DNA from: Streptomyces sp. HPF1205
GTDB taxonomy: Bacteria; Actinomycetota; Actinomycetes; Streptomycetales; Streptomycetaceae
DNA length: 37,381 bases
Direction: 5' to 3'
Assembly (NCBI RefSeq): GCF_020400825.1
Contig: NZ_JAINVH010000050.1
Coordinates: 1 to 37,381 of the forward strand
Made by a program: the position numbers and the translations under genes. The notes under the pieces were generated by a model, which was not told the DNA's origin, ran no database searches, and was given only the letters and a program-made list of their open reading frames with translations. Positions 29,891 to 36,384 of this stretch are shown here, one piece after another (the first letter of the stretch is position 1; every line of letters begins with the position of its first letter).

Positions 29891-29976
29891 GACAACGAAT
29901 AAGGCCCAGGTCTTCGACCTGGGCCTTTTCTTCCGAGCGGATGACGGGAATCGAACCCGCGCTCTGAGCTTGGGAA
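29891..29976. repeat. att direct repeat, right end of AICE2 (within tRNA-Gly)
   Basis: Identical to 11881-11966 over 86 bases. It covers the stem-loop downstream of the tRNA and the tRNA's 3' part up to the anticodon loop. Beyond 29976 the tRNA 5' half continues, so this copy is the chromosomal target side. Confidence 0.94.
29901..29927. terminator. Stem-loop between int and tRNA-Gly
   Basis: The same perfect 12-bp stem as in att copy 1, followed by TTCTT on the plus strand. It likely terminates int and, on the other strand, the tRNA transcript. Confidence 0.75.
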
Positions 29977-30006
29977 GCTCATGTTCTACCATTAAACTAC
30001 ATCCGC
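29936..30006 (-). tRNA. tRNA-Gly (anticodon CCC), AICE integration site
   Basis: The 71-base gene runs leftward from C30006. Its acceptor stem GCGGATG pairs with CATCCGC (29937-29943), a D arm GTTTAATGGTAGAAC follows, then anticodon stem TGAGC/GCTCA with loop TTCCCAA (anticodon CCC, reading GGG glycine codons), and T-arm GCGGG/CCCGT around TTCGATT. The att repeat matches exactly from the anticodon loop to the 3' end and beyond. On the minus strand, TACACT (30041-30046) is a plausible -10 about 34 bases upstream; a -35 was not seen. CCA is not encoded. Confidence 0.95.
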
Positions 30007-30053
30007 AAAAGCGCGCCCTGGGAGGGTGGCTCGTAGAGCGAGTGTAGCGCATC

Positions 30054-30163
30054 GGGTGGGGGCCGGGGGTGTGGTCAGGGGGTGTCGGGGGAGGGCGGGG
30101 AAGGGGTGTGGGGGAAGGGGTTCGGGGGTGGGGGGGTAGGTTGAGGGTGGGCCGGGCGTGGTG
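30054..30163 (+). repeat. G-rich, strand-biased tract upstream of zinc-ribbon gene and dcd
   Basis: About 110 bases are almost pure G and T on the plus strand, with many runs of three to seven G (for example GGGGGTGTGG, GGGGGGGTAGG). It could form G-quadruplexes on one strand. It separates tRNA-Gly from the small zinc-ribbon gene. Confidence 0.7.
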
Positions 30164-30235
30164 GTGCTGGGGAGGATGGGGGATCCCCTAATGTGGGGGT
30201 TTGTCGGCCGTGCCGGGAGTTGGGGAAGGGACTTC

Positions 30236-30409
30236 ATGGAGCGCAGCACGCTGGTTCGTTGTGCCGAGGGGCATGTGTTCAGTACGGCTTCGTTTCCCTT
30301 GCAGCGGTTGGGGGCCCAGCGGTTGGGGCCCGCGCGGCTGGTGAGGTGTCCGAAGTGCGCGCGGCTGCGGCACGCCGTGCCCGTCGGGGCAGGGGACGGG
30401 CGGGGGTAG
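30236..30409 (+). CDS. Small zinc-ribbon-like protein near dcd (57 aa)
   Basis: The longer frame from 30158 begins in G-rich sequence; I take ATG 30236 (MERSTLVRCAEGHVFSTASF), with GGGAAGGGA upstream. Cys/His ligands are RCAEGH and RCPKCARLRH, a C..H...C..C zinc-ribbon layout, and the product is basic and short. It lies between tRNA-Gly and dcd in Streptomyces-type gene order. The function is unknown; a nucleic-acid-binding role is possible. Confidence 0.66.
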   Translation: MERSTLVRCAEGHVFSTASFPLQRLGAQRLGPARLVRCPKCARLRHAVPVGAGDGRG

Positions 30410-30452
30410 GTGCGGGGGCTGGGGGCGGCGTCGATGGCGTTAACCTCGTGGC

Positions 30453-31028
30453 GTGCTTCTCTCTGACAAGGACATCCGGACCGAAATCGACAACGGGCGC
30501 GTGCGCGTCGACCCGTTCGAACCGTCGATGGTGCAGCCGTCGAGCATCGACGTGCGCCTGGACCGGTTCTTCCGGGTGTTCGAGAACCACCGGTATCCGC
30601 ACATCGACCCCGCCGTCGAGCAGCCGGACCTGACACGGCTGGTGGAGCCGGAGGGGGACGACGCCTTCATCCTGCATCCGGGGGAGTTCGTGCTGGCCTC
30701 CACGTACGAGGTCATCACGCTTCCGGATGACATCGCCTCGCGGCTGGAGGGCAAGTCGAGCCTCGGGCGGCTCGGCCTGCTCACGCATTCCACGGCCGGC
30801 TTCATCGACCCCGGCTTCACCGGGCACGTCACGCTGGAGCTGTCCAACGTCGCCACCCTGCCGATCAAGCTGTGGCCCGGGATGAAGATCGGCCAGCTGT
30901 GCCTGTTCCGGCTGACCTCGCCGGCCCAGTTCCCGTACGGCTCCTCGCGGTACGGCTCGCGCTACCAGGGGCAGCGCGGGCCCACCCCCTCCCGCTCCTA
31001 CATCGGCTTCCACCGCACCCAGGTGTGA
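30453..31028 (+). CDS. dcd: dCTP deaminase
   Basis: The GTG at 30453 starts MLLSDKDIRTEIDNGRVRVD. The 191-residue length and the trimeric deaminase motifs fit: VQPSSIDVRLDRFFRVF near the start, then EFVLASTYEVITLPDDIASRLEGKSSLGRLGLLTHST, and AGFIDPGFTGHVTLELSNVATLPI with the catalytic region. It makes dUTP from dCTP for thymidylate synthesis. It is single-copy core metabolism and marks the host chromosome beside the integration site. Confidence 0.95.
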   Translation: MLLSDKDIRTEIDNGRVRVDPFEPSMVQPSSIDVRLDRFFRVFENHRYPHIDPAVEQPDLTRLVEPEGDDAFILHPGEFVLASTYEVITLPDDIASRLEGKSSLGRLGLLTHSTAGFIDPGFTGHVTLELSNVATLPIKLWPGMKIGQLCLFRLTSPAQFPYGSSRYGSRYQGQRGPTPSRSYIGFHRTQV

Positions 31029-31040
31029 GCCGGGCGGCGC

Positions 31041-31514
31041 TCACGGGTGCATCCGCGCGCCCTTCATCACCTTGTCCACCCCGTTGCGCGGCCCGTACAC
31101 GGCCAGTCCGGCCACGTCCAGCCCGGCCGTCGGCACCGCCCGTACCGCCGCGCGGTTGTCCCGGTCGTTGCCCGTCGCGAACAAGTCGTACGTGAAGACG
31201 GTCCGGGGCAGCGACCGCGACAGGGCCCGGGCCAGGGCCGTCGCCAGCATCTGCCTCGTGCCCTCGAAGACCAGGACCGGCTGCCGGAACATCGGCAGGT
31301 ACGGTACGCCGTCCGCGTCCTCATAGGGCTCTCCGACCACCTCGGGCAGCACCGTGCCCAGGCCGCTGACCAGGAACGCCGTCGCGTTCAGCCGCTGCCA
31401 CGGCTCCAAGTCGTCCCGCAGCAGCACCGCGATCTTGGTGTCGAAGCGTACGGGGGCGTGGGGGGCGTCGGGGGTGGGCTGCGGCGTGGTGTCGGTGCGC
31501 GGTTCCGTGTGCAT
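31041..31514 (-). CDS. DUF2000 domain-containing protein (157 aa)
   Basis: After a Pro-rich start (MHTEPRTDTTPQPTPDAP), the fold reads RFDTKIAVLLRDDLEPWQRL, TAFLVSGLGTVLPEVVGEPY, DADGVPYLPMFRQPVLVFEG and MLATALARALSR, the pattern of DUF2000 proteins, which are small alpha/beta proteins of unknown enzymatic role. It converges with dcd across 12 bases. There are no membrane segments or cysteines. Confidence 0.82.
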   Translation of the reverse strand: MHTEPRTDTTPQPTPDAPHAPVRFDTKIAVLLRDDLEPWQRLNATAFLVSGLGTVLPEVVGEPYEDADGVPYLPMFRQPVLVFEGTRQMLATALARALSRSLPRTVFTYDLFATGNDRDNRAAVRAVPTAGLDVAGLAVYGPRNGVDKVMKGARMHP

Positions 31515-31640
31515 GCCGCCACCCTCGCGCCGGGCCCGGCCGCCGGTCTTGTACGTTCCTGGCGGACCGCCGCACCGCCCTTCCGCACCGCCCCCGGGCC
31601 GGCCGCCCGGGCCGTCCGCCCGGCCCGCCCGCGCGAGCCG

Positions 31641-32486
31641 TCAGATCAGCGCCAGCTTGAAAAGGATCAGCAGGGCCACGAGCTGGATCGACGAGGCGGC
31701 CAGGGCCTTGCCCCACGGCAGGTCGTGCGACTTGCCGACCATCGACGTCAGCAGCGCCGCGCACGCCAGCCAGGTGAGCCAGCCGACCAGTTGGACGAAG
31801 CCGTTGCCGCCGCCCAGGAAGAGGGCGAAGAAGAGGCGCGGGGCGTCCGTGAGGGACGTGATCAGCATGGCCAGGCCGATGGTGGGCGCCCATGCGCCGT
31901 CGCCGCCCAGCTGGCGGGCCAGCGCGTTGGTGACCGCGCCCAGCATCAGTGTGCCCAGGACCACCGCGACGCCCGTGGTGAGGACCCACGGGATGCTGGT
32001 GGACAGGGTCGACGAGAGGACGTCGTGCCGGGCCTGGTCGAAGCCGAAGACGGCGAGCAGGCCGTAGACGAAGGTGACGGTCAGGGCCGGGCCCCACAGG
32101 GTGTGGTCCCGCATCTGCCAGAAGGTACGGCCAGGGTGCCGCACGATGCCCTTCAGCAGCGGTTTCCAGGGCAGCCTGGGCCCCGCGGGCGGCGCGCTGG
32201 ACTGGCCGGCCCGGTAGGTGGCCACGTTGTCGTACGCGTCGGGGTCGGGGTACCCGCCGTACTGCCCGTCGTCCCCCGGGGCGTACGTGCCGTGCGGGCC
32301 CGCCGCGCCCGCGACGGCCCCGTCCGGCATCGTGAACGCCCTTGTGTGGCCGGGGGCGTCGTCGTGGCCGCCCGGCTGCCCGTACCCCGCGGCAGGCTGC
32401 CCGTGCCCAGCGCCCGGCTGCCCGTACCGCGGCGGGTGGCCGGTCCGTTCGCCACCCGCACCCCGTTGTTCCCTGAAACCAGCCAC
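31641..32486 (-). CDS. Yip1-family-like membrane protein (281 aa)
   Basis: The first 100 residues are a Gly/Pro/Gln/Tyr-rich disordered stretch (repeats like GYGQPG, GHGQPAAGYGQ), common in Streptomyces membrane proteins. From about 110 to the end there are about five hydrophobic helices (LTVTFVYGLLAVFGFD, TTGVAVVLGTLMLGAVTNAL, GLAMLITSLTDAPRLFFALFLGG, LVGWLTWLACAALLTSMV, ASSIQLVALLILFKLALI), consistent with the YIP1 fold. Its function in bacteria is not established; membrane organisation is suggested for the family. It is downstream of the Fe-S oxidoreductase on the same strand, 169 bases away. Confidence 0.82.
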   Translation of the reverse strand: MAGFREQRGAGGERTGHPPRYGQPGAGHGQPAAGYGQPGGHDDAPGHTRAFTMPDGAVAGAAGPHGTYAPGDDGQYGGYPDPDAYDNVATYRAGQSSAPPAGPRLPWKPLLKGIVRHPGRTFWQMRDHTLWGPALTVTFVYGLLAVFGFDQARHDVLSSTLSTSIPWVLTTGVAVVLGTLMLGAVTNALARQLGGDGAWAPTIGLAMLITSLTDAPRLFFALFLGGGNGFVQLVGWLTWLACAALLTSMVGKSHDLPWGKALAASSIQLVALLILFKLALI

Positions 32487-32655
32487 GCCTTCGAACGTAC
32501 CCGTTCGGCCGCATCCGGGCGCCGCGGTCCGTACGGAACCGTCCCTTTGCCACCAACCTGTGACACGTACGCGGGCGCGGCCCGCGCCGGCGCGCCCCGG
32601 CCCGCGCGCCCGCGCGCAACCCGGGACCGCACCGCGCGCGCCGGCGGGCGCCCCG

Positions 32656-34914
32656 TCACGCCCCCGCGGGCTCCTCCTCCGTCACCGCCGTGCCCGCGGC
32701 GGCGACCGGCGTCCGCACGGAGTCCAGCAGGAGCTGGGCGACGTCGACGACCTGGAGGCTCTCCTTGGCGGCGCCGTCGTTCTTCTTGCCGTTGACCGAG
32801 TCGGTCAGCATGACCAGGCAGAAGGGGCAGGCGGTGGAGACGATGTCGGGGTTGAGGGAGAGAGCCTCGTCGACGCGCTCGTTGTTGATGCGCTTGCCGA
32901 TCCGCTCCTCCATCCACATGCGCGCGCCGCCCGCGCCGCAGCAGAAGCCGCGCTCCTTGTGGCGGTGCATCTCCTCGTTGCGCAGGCCCGGCACCTTGGC
33001 GATGATCTCGCGCGGCGGTGTGTAGACCTTGTTGTGGCGGCCCAGGTAGCAGGGGTCGTGGTAGGTGATCAGGCCCTCGACGGGGGTGACGGGGACGAGC
33101 CTGCCCTCGTCGACCAGGGTCTGCAGGAGCTGGGTGTGGTGGATGACCTCGTACTCGCCGCCGAGCTGCGGGTACTCGTTGGCCAGGGTGTTGAAGCAGT
33201 GCGGGCAGGTCGCGACGATCTTCTTGGACGCCTTGGGCTTCTTGGTCGCGGGGTCCTCGTCGTCCTCGCCGAACGCCATGTTGAGCATGGCGACGTTCTC
33301 GGCGCCAAGTTGCTGGAACAGGAACTCGTTGCCCAGGCGGCGGGCGGAGTCGCCGGTGCAGTTCTCCTCGCCGCCCATGATGGCGAACTTCACGCCCGCG
33401 ATGTGCAGCAGCTCGGCGAACGCCTTGGTGGTCTTCTTGGCGCGGTCCTCCAGGGAACCGGCGCAGCCGACCCAGTACAGGTACTCGACCTCGGTGAGGT
33501 CCTCGATGTCCTCGCCGACGACCGGGACCTCGAAGCCGACCTCCTTGACCCAGGCCAGGCGCTGCTTCTTGGGCAGGCCCCAGGGGTTGCCCTTCTTCTC
33601 CAGGTTCTTGAGCATCGTGCCCGCCTCGGAGGGGAAGGACGACTCGATCATCACCTGGTAGCGGCGCATGTCGACGATGTGGTCGACGTGCTCGATGTCC
33701 ACCGGGCACTGCTCGACGCAGGCGCCGCAGGTCGTGCACGACCACAGGACGTCGGGGTCGATGACGCCGTTGGCCTCGGCGGTACCGATCAGGGGGCGCT
33801 CGGCCTCGGCGAGCGCGGCGGCGGGGACGTCCTTCAGGGCCTCGGCGGAGGCCTTCTCCTCGCCCTCCGCGGTCTTGCCGCCGCCGGCCAGCAGGTAGGG
33901 CGCCTTGGCGTGCGCGTGGTCGCGCAGGGACATGATCAGCAGCTTCGGCGACAGCGGCTTGCCGGTGTTCCAGGCCGGGCACTGCGACTGGCAGCGGCCG
34001 CACTCGGTGCAGGTGGAGAAGTCGAGGATGCCCTTCCAGGAGAACTGCTCGACCTGGGAGACGCCGAAGACGTCGTCCTCGCCCGGGTCCTCGAAGTCGA
34101 TCGGCACCCCGCCGCTGGTCATCGGCTGCAGCGCGCCCAGGGCGACCGGACCGGTGGCGTTGCGCTTGAACCAGATGTTGAAGAAGGCCAGGAAGCGGTG
34201 CCAGGCGACGCCCATGTTCGTGTTCAGGCCCAGCACGATCGCCCACACCATGGTGACGCCGAGCTTGATCATCGCGGTCGCGTACACGATGTTCTGCACG
34301 GAGGCGGTGCTCAGGTGCCGGAAGGCGGCGACGAGGGGGTACGAGGCGAAGTACGCGGCCTCGTAGTGGTCGACGCCGTGCAGCGCGCCCTCCAGGCCGC
34401 GCAGGGTCAGGATGGCCAGCCCGATCACGACGATCACGTACTCCACGAAGTACGCCTGCCAGGCGGTCGAGCCGGCGAAGCGGGACTTGCGGCCGGCCCG
34501 GGAGGGCAGGTTCAGCAGCCGGATCGTGATCAGGGTGAGGATGCCCAGCGTGGTGAACAGCGCGATGAACTCGGTGTAGAACTCGTACGGGAGCCAGTCG
34601 CCGATCACCGGCAGGAGCCAGTCGGCCTTGAACAGTTGGCCGTAGGCGTTGACGATCGTCAGGCCCAGGGTGAGGAAGCCGAACGCGACGAACCAGTGGG
34701 CGACGCCGATGACGCCCCACTTGTTCATCCGGGTGTGGCCGACGAACTCGCGCAGCAGGGTTTTCGTGCGCGCGGCCGGATCGTTGGTGCGGGTGCCCTC
34801 GGGCACCGGCTGGCCCAGTCGGACGAACCGGTAGATCTGCACGACGGCGAGGCTGATGAGCGCGACGCCTACCGCGGTGAGGACCAGCGACACGATGATC
34901 GCGGCGAGTTGCAT
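32656..34914 (-). CDS. Membrane-bound Fe-S oxidoreductase (heterodisulfide reductase-related)
   Basis: This 752-residue protein has about five membrane helices in residues 1-240, as in nitrate reductase gamma/HdrE-type subunits, then two 4Fe-4S clusters: CTECGRCQSQCP (302-313) and CTTCGACVEQCP (393-404). Two cysteine-rich CCG-type blocks follow toward the C-terminus (CPHCFNTLANEY, FCCGAGGARMWMEE and YHDPCYLGRH), as in HdrD/GlpC-related proteins. It likely passes electrons between quinone and an unknown soluble partner. The ATG at 34914 starts a hydrophobic segment (MQLAAIIVSLVLTAVGVAL). The downstream C-terminal tail (VTEEEPAGA) is free of motifs. Confidence 0.92.
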   Translation of the reverse strand: MQLAAIIVSLVLTAVGVALISLAVVQIYRFVRLGQPVPEGTRTNDPAARTKTLLREFVGHTRMNKWGVIGVAHWFVAFGFLTLGLTIVNAYGQLFKADWLLPVIGDWLPYEFYTEFIALFTTLGILTLITIRLLNLPSRAGRKSRFAGSTAWQAYFVEYVIVVIGLAILTLRGLEGALHGVDHYEAAYFASYPLVAAFRHLSTASVQNIVYATAMIKLGVTMVWAIVLGLNTNMGVAWHRFLAFFNIWFKRNATGPVALGALQPMTSGGVPIDFEDPGEDDVFGVSQVEQFSWKGILDFSTCTECGRCQSQCPAWNTGKPLSPKLLIMSLRDHAHAKAPYLLAGGGKTAEGEEKASAEALKDVPAAALAEAERPLIGTAEANGVIDPDVLWSCTTCGACVEQCPVDIEHVDHIVDMRRYQVMIESSFPSEAGTMLKNLEKKGNPWGLPKKQRLAWVKEVGFEVPVVGEDIEDLTEVEYLYWVGCAGSLEDRAKKTTKAFAELLHIAGVKFAIMGGEENCTGDSARRLGNEFLFQQLGAENVAMLNMAFGEDDEDPATKKPKASKKIVATCPHCFNTLANEYPQLGGEYEVIHHTQLLQTLVDEGRLVPVTPVEGLITYHDPCYLGRHNKVYTPPREIIAKVPGLRNEEMHRHKERGFCCGAGGARMWMEERIGKRINNERVDEALSLNPDIVSTACPFCLVMLTDSVNGKKNDGAAKESLQVVDVAQLLLDSVRTPVAAAGTAVTEEEPAGA

Positions 34915-35246
34915 GAGGGCTCCTCGGGCCTGCGCAGCCGATGCGTAGTGCGGCTTCGTACTAAGCGGTAACTTATTGGGGTCTCCGCTGAGGTTACCCG
35001 GGTTTCAGGGGGCCATAAAGCCGCGCCGCTCGTGATCTGTGTCGCGCGCGTCAAGGCCGCGATTGAAAAGCCTTTGATCGTGACAATCATGGATCAGACG
35101 GACAGCGTCAAGGTGACGGCCGACGTCCGAGGCCGACGGTACGGGCCCGGGGTCCGGGGCACGGGTTACGGGTTACGGGTTCCAGGTTCGGGGCTGCGGG
35201 TCACGGGTTCCGGGTTCGGGCCGGCGGTCGGGAGGAGGTCTGCGGG
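34915..35246. other. Intergenic region with inverted repeat and tandem G-rich units
   Basis: These 332 bases separate the Fe-S gene (minus) from the LCP-like gene (plus). GGTAAC (34967-34972) and GTTACC (34993-34998) form a spaced inverted repeat near the Fe-S start, a candidate regulator site. At 35159-35221 CGGGTTAC/CGGGTTCC units repeat imperfectly. No gene is supported here. Confidence 0.5.
35159..35221. repeat. Imperfect tandem CGGGTT repeats
   Basis: Seven or so CGGGTT/CAGGTT units (CACGGGTTACGGGTTACGGG and similar) occur just before the LCP-like gene. They are simple-sequence expansion, unrelated to the neighbouring gene's coding motif as far as can be seen. Confidence 0.6.
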
Positions 35247-36119
35247 ATGCGCGCCGTGCTGCGGTGGGTGGCGATCGGAGCCGGGCTCGTCCTGGTGGTC
35301 GCGGTGGCGCTGGGCTGGGCCGCGTACCGGAAGTTCAGCGGCAACATCCGCACCGACCGCGCCTCGGCGCGGCTGCTCGCCCAGGACGCCCGGCAGCGGC
35401 CCCGCGCCCTGGTGCCCGGGGCCAGGAACATCCTGGTGATCGGCGGGGACGGCCCGCGCGGCGCGGAGGGGGCCGTCCTGCTGCACCTGTCCGCCGGGCG
35501 GCGCCGGGCCACCGCCGTCGCGGTGCCGGGCGACCTGATGGTCCGCGCGCCCCGCTGCCCGCTGCCGGGCGGCGGCACGAGTCCGGTCGCGTACGAGCGC
35601 TTCGCCGCGGCCTACCGCGTTGGCGGCGCGGCCTGCTCCATCCGGGCGTTCGAGCAGCTCAGCGGCATTCGGGTGGACCACCACCTGGTGGTGAACGCGC
35701 GCGGCTTCCGCAAGATCGCCGCGACGGTCGTCGGGGGCGGGGGCGGGGGCGGGGGTGGGAGCCGGAGCGGTGTCGGTATCGGGAGCGGGGGAAGCAGGGC
35801 CGGGACCGGGAGCCGGGGCAGCGGGGGCGACCTGCTGCGCGACCTCGCCCGGGGGGCGGGCGGCGGCCTTACCCATCCGGGCCGCCTCTACGGCATCCTG
35901 GACAGCGCGACCTCGTCCATCACGGCCGACCCCGGGCTCAGCTCGCTGCCCGCGCTCTACGAACTGGCCGGCTCGCTGCGTGCGCTCCCGCCCGGGGCGC
36001 TGGCCTTCCGTACGGTGCCGGCGGCCACCGACGGCGAGGGCCGCGACGTACCGCGCGAACCGGAGGCGCACCGGCTCTTCGCGGCCGTACGGGGCGACCG
36101 GCCCCTGGACGTGCCGTAG
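35247..36119 (+). CDS. LCP (LytR-CpsA-Psr) family-like protein, degenerate active site
   Basis: One N-terminal membrane helix (AIGAGLVLVVAVALGWAAY) precedes a domain resembling LCP enzymes: ARNILVIGGDGPRGAEGAV, LHLSAGRRRATAVAVPGDLMV, then AYRVGGAACSIRAFEQLSGIRVDHHL and NARGFRKIAATVVGG. In active LCP proteins the conserved Arg/Asp pairs read GxDxR..RxDt and PRD; here they read GGDGPRGAEG and PGD, so key arginines are lost. A Gly/Arg/Ser-rich insertion follows (about residues 164-193). LCP enzymes attach glycopolymers to peptidoglycan; this copy may be a non-catalytic relative. The start is ATG 35247. Confidence 0.72.
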   Translation: MRAVLRWVAIGAGLVLVVAVALGWAAYRKFSGNIRTDRASARLLAQDARQRPRALVPGARNILVIGGDGPRGAEGAVLLHLSAGRRRATAVAVPGDLMVRAPRCPLPGGGTSPVAYERFAAAYRVGGAACSIRAFEQLSGIRVDHHLVVNARGFRKIAATVVGGGGGGGGGSRSGVGIGSGGSRAGTGSRGSGGDLLRDLARGAGGGLTHPGRLYGILDSATSSITADPGLSSLPALYELAGSLRALPPGALAFRTVPAATDGEGRDVPREPEAHRLFAAVRGDRPLDVP

Positions 36120-36136
36120 GCGCCCGCCCGGGCGCC
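36119..36136. terminator. GC-rich stem-loop after the LCP-like gene
   Basis: GGCGCCCG and CGGGCGCC are adjacent reverse complements with two bases between (36119-36136), just after the stop. A short loop or cruciform; terminator is the likely role, without a T-tract. Confidence 0.45.
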
Positions 36137-36289
36137 GGGTCGCCGGAAGCCTTGCGCCGCCCGCCCGATCGCCTCCTATGCGGCGGCTCGGACGGGGGCC
36201 CGCCGCGGGCCCGCGGCTCGGCGACCTCGCAGCCTTTGGCGCGGATTCGGCATGTCCCGCTCATGTTTGCGCGATACGAACGCCGCTAA

Positions 36290-36310
36290 GTTGAGTCGAG
36301 GCGACTCATG
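36290..36310 (+). promoter_or_regulatory. HAIR-type HspR operator, upstream copy
   Basis: GTTGAGT-N7-ACTCATG (36290-36296, 36304-36310) matches the HAIR consensus CTTGAGT-N7-ACTCAAG with one mismatch per arm. It precedes a TTGACA -35 box (36315-36320). Confidence 0.7.
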
Positions 36311-36341
36311 TCTGTTGACACGGGGGCCGGGCTGATGCACT

Positions 36342-36362
36342 CTTGAGCCAGTTCCACTCAAG
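36342..36362 (+). promoter_or_regulatory. HAIR-type HspR operator, dnaK-proximal copy
   Basis: CTTGAGC-N7-ACTCAAG (36342-36348, 36356-36362) differs from the consensus at one base. It lies 23 bases before the dnaK start and is the known binding pattern of HspR, which with DnaK itself represses the dnaK operon in Streptomyces. Confidence 0.82.
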
Positions 36363-36384
36363 TAGGCAGTTGGAGGAATCAACC

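Larger units (their letters stand above)
11881..29976. mobile_element. AICE2: pSAM2-type integrative conjugative element carrying a defence island
   Basis: The element is bounded by two identical 86-bp att copies, the right one forming the 3' part of the intact tRNA-Gly. From the left: arm-type repeats, a six-gene restriction-type island (12407-20928), a candidate origin (21105-21461), regulatory genes (21468-23516), a transfer operon (23717-27062), rep, xis and int. This order is that of pSAM2-like AICEs, with cargo inserted at the left. At about 18 kb it is a normal size for the class, and all core modules are present except one small gene with a frameshift. Confidence 0.85.

Noticed and set aside
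30054..30163. CRISPR or tandem gene repeat in the G-rich tract
   Set aside because: The G-runs have no regular unit length and no spacers. No CRISPR array was seen anywhere in the window.
31047..32795. 582-residue plus-strand frame across the DUF2000 and Yip1-like genes
   Set aside because: It is antisense to two recognisable genes and has Arg/Gln/Gly/Pro low-complexity composition.
32153..34971. Very long frames of 855 and 917 residues overlapping the Fe-S oxidoreductase gene
   Set aside because: They are Arg/Pro/Gly- or Asp/Val/Leu-rich shadows caused by high GC; the 752-residue frame has all conserved motifs.
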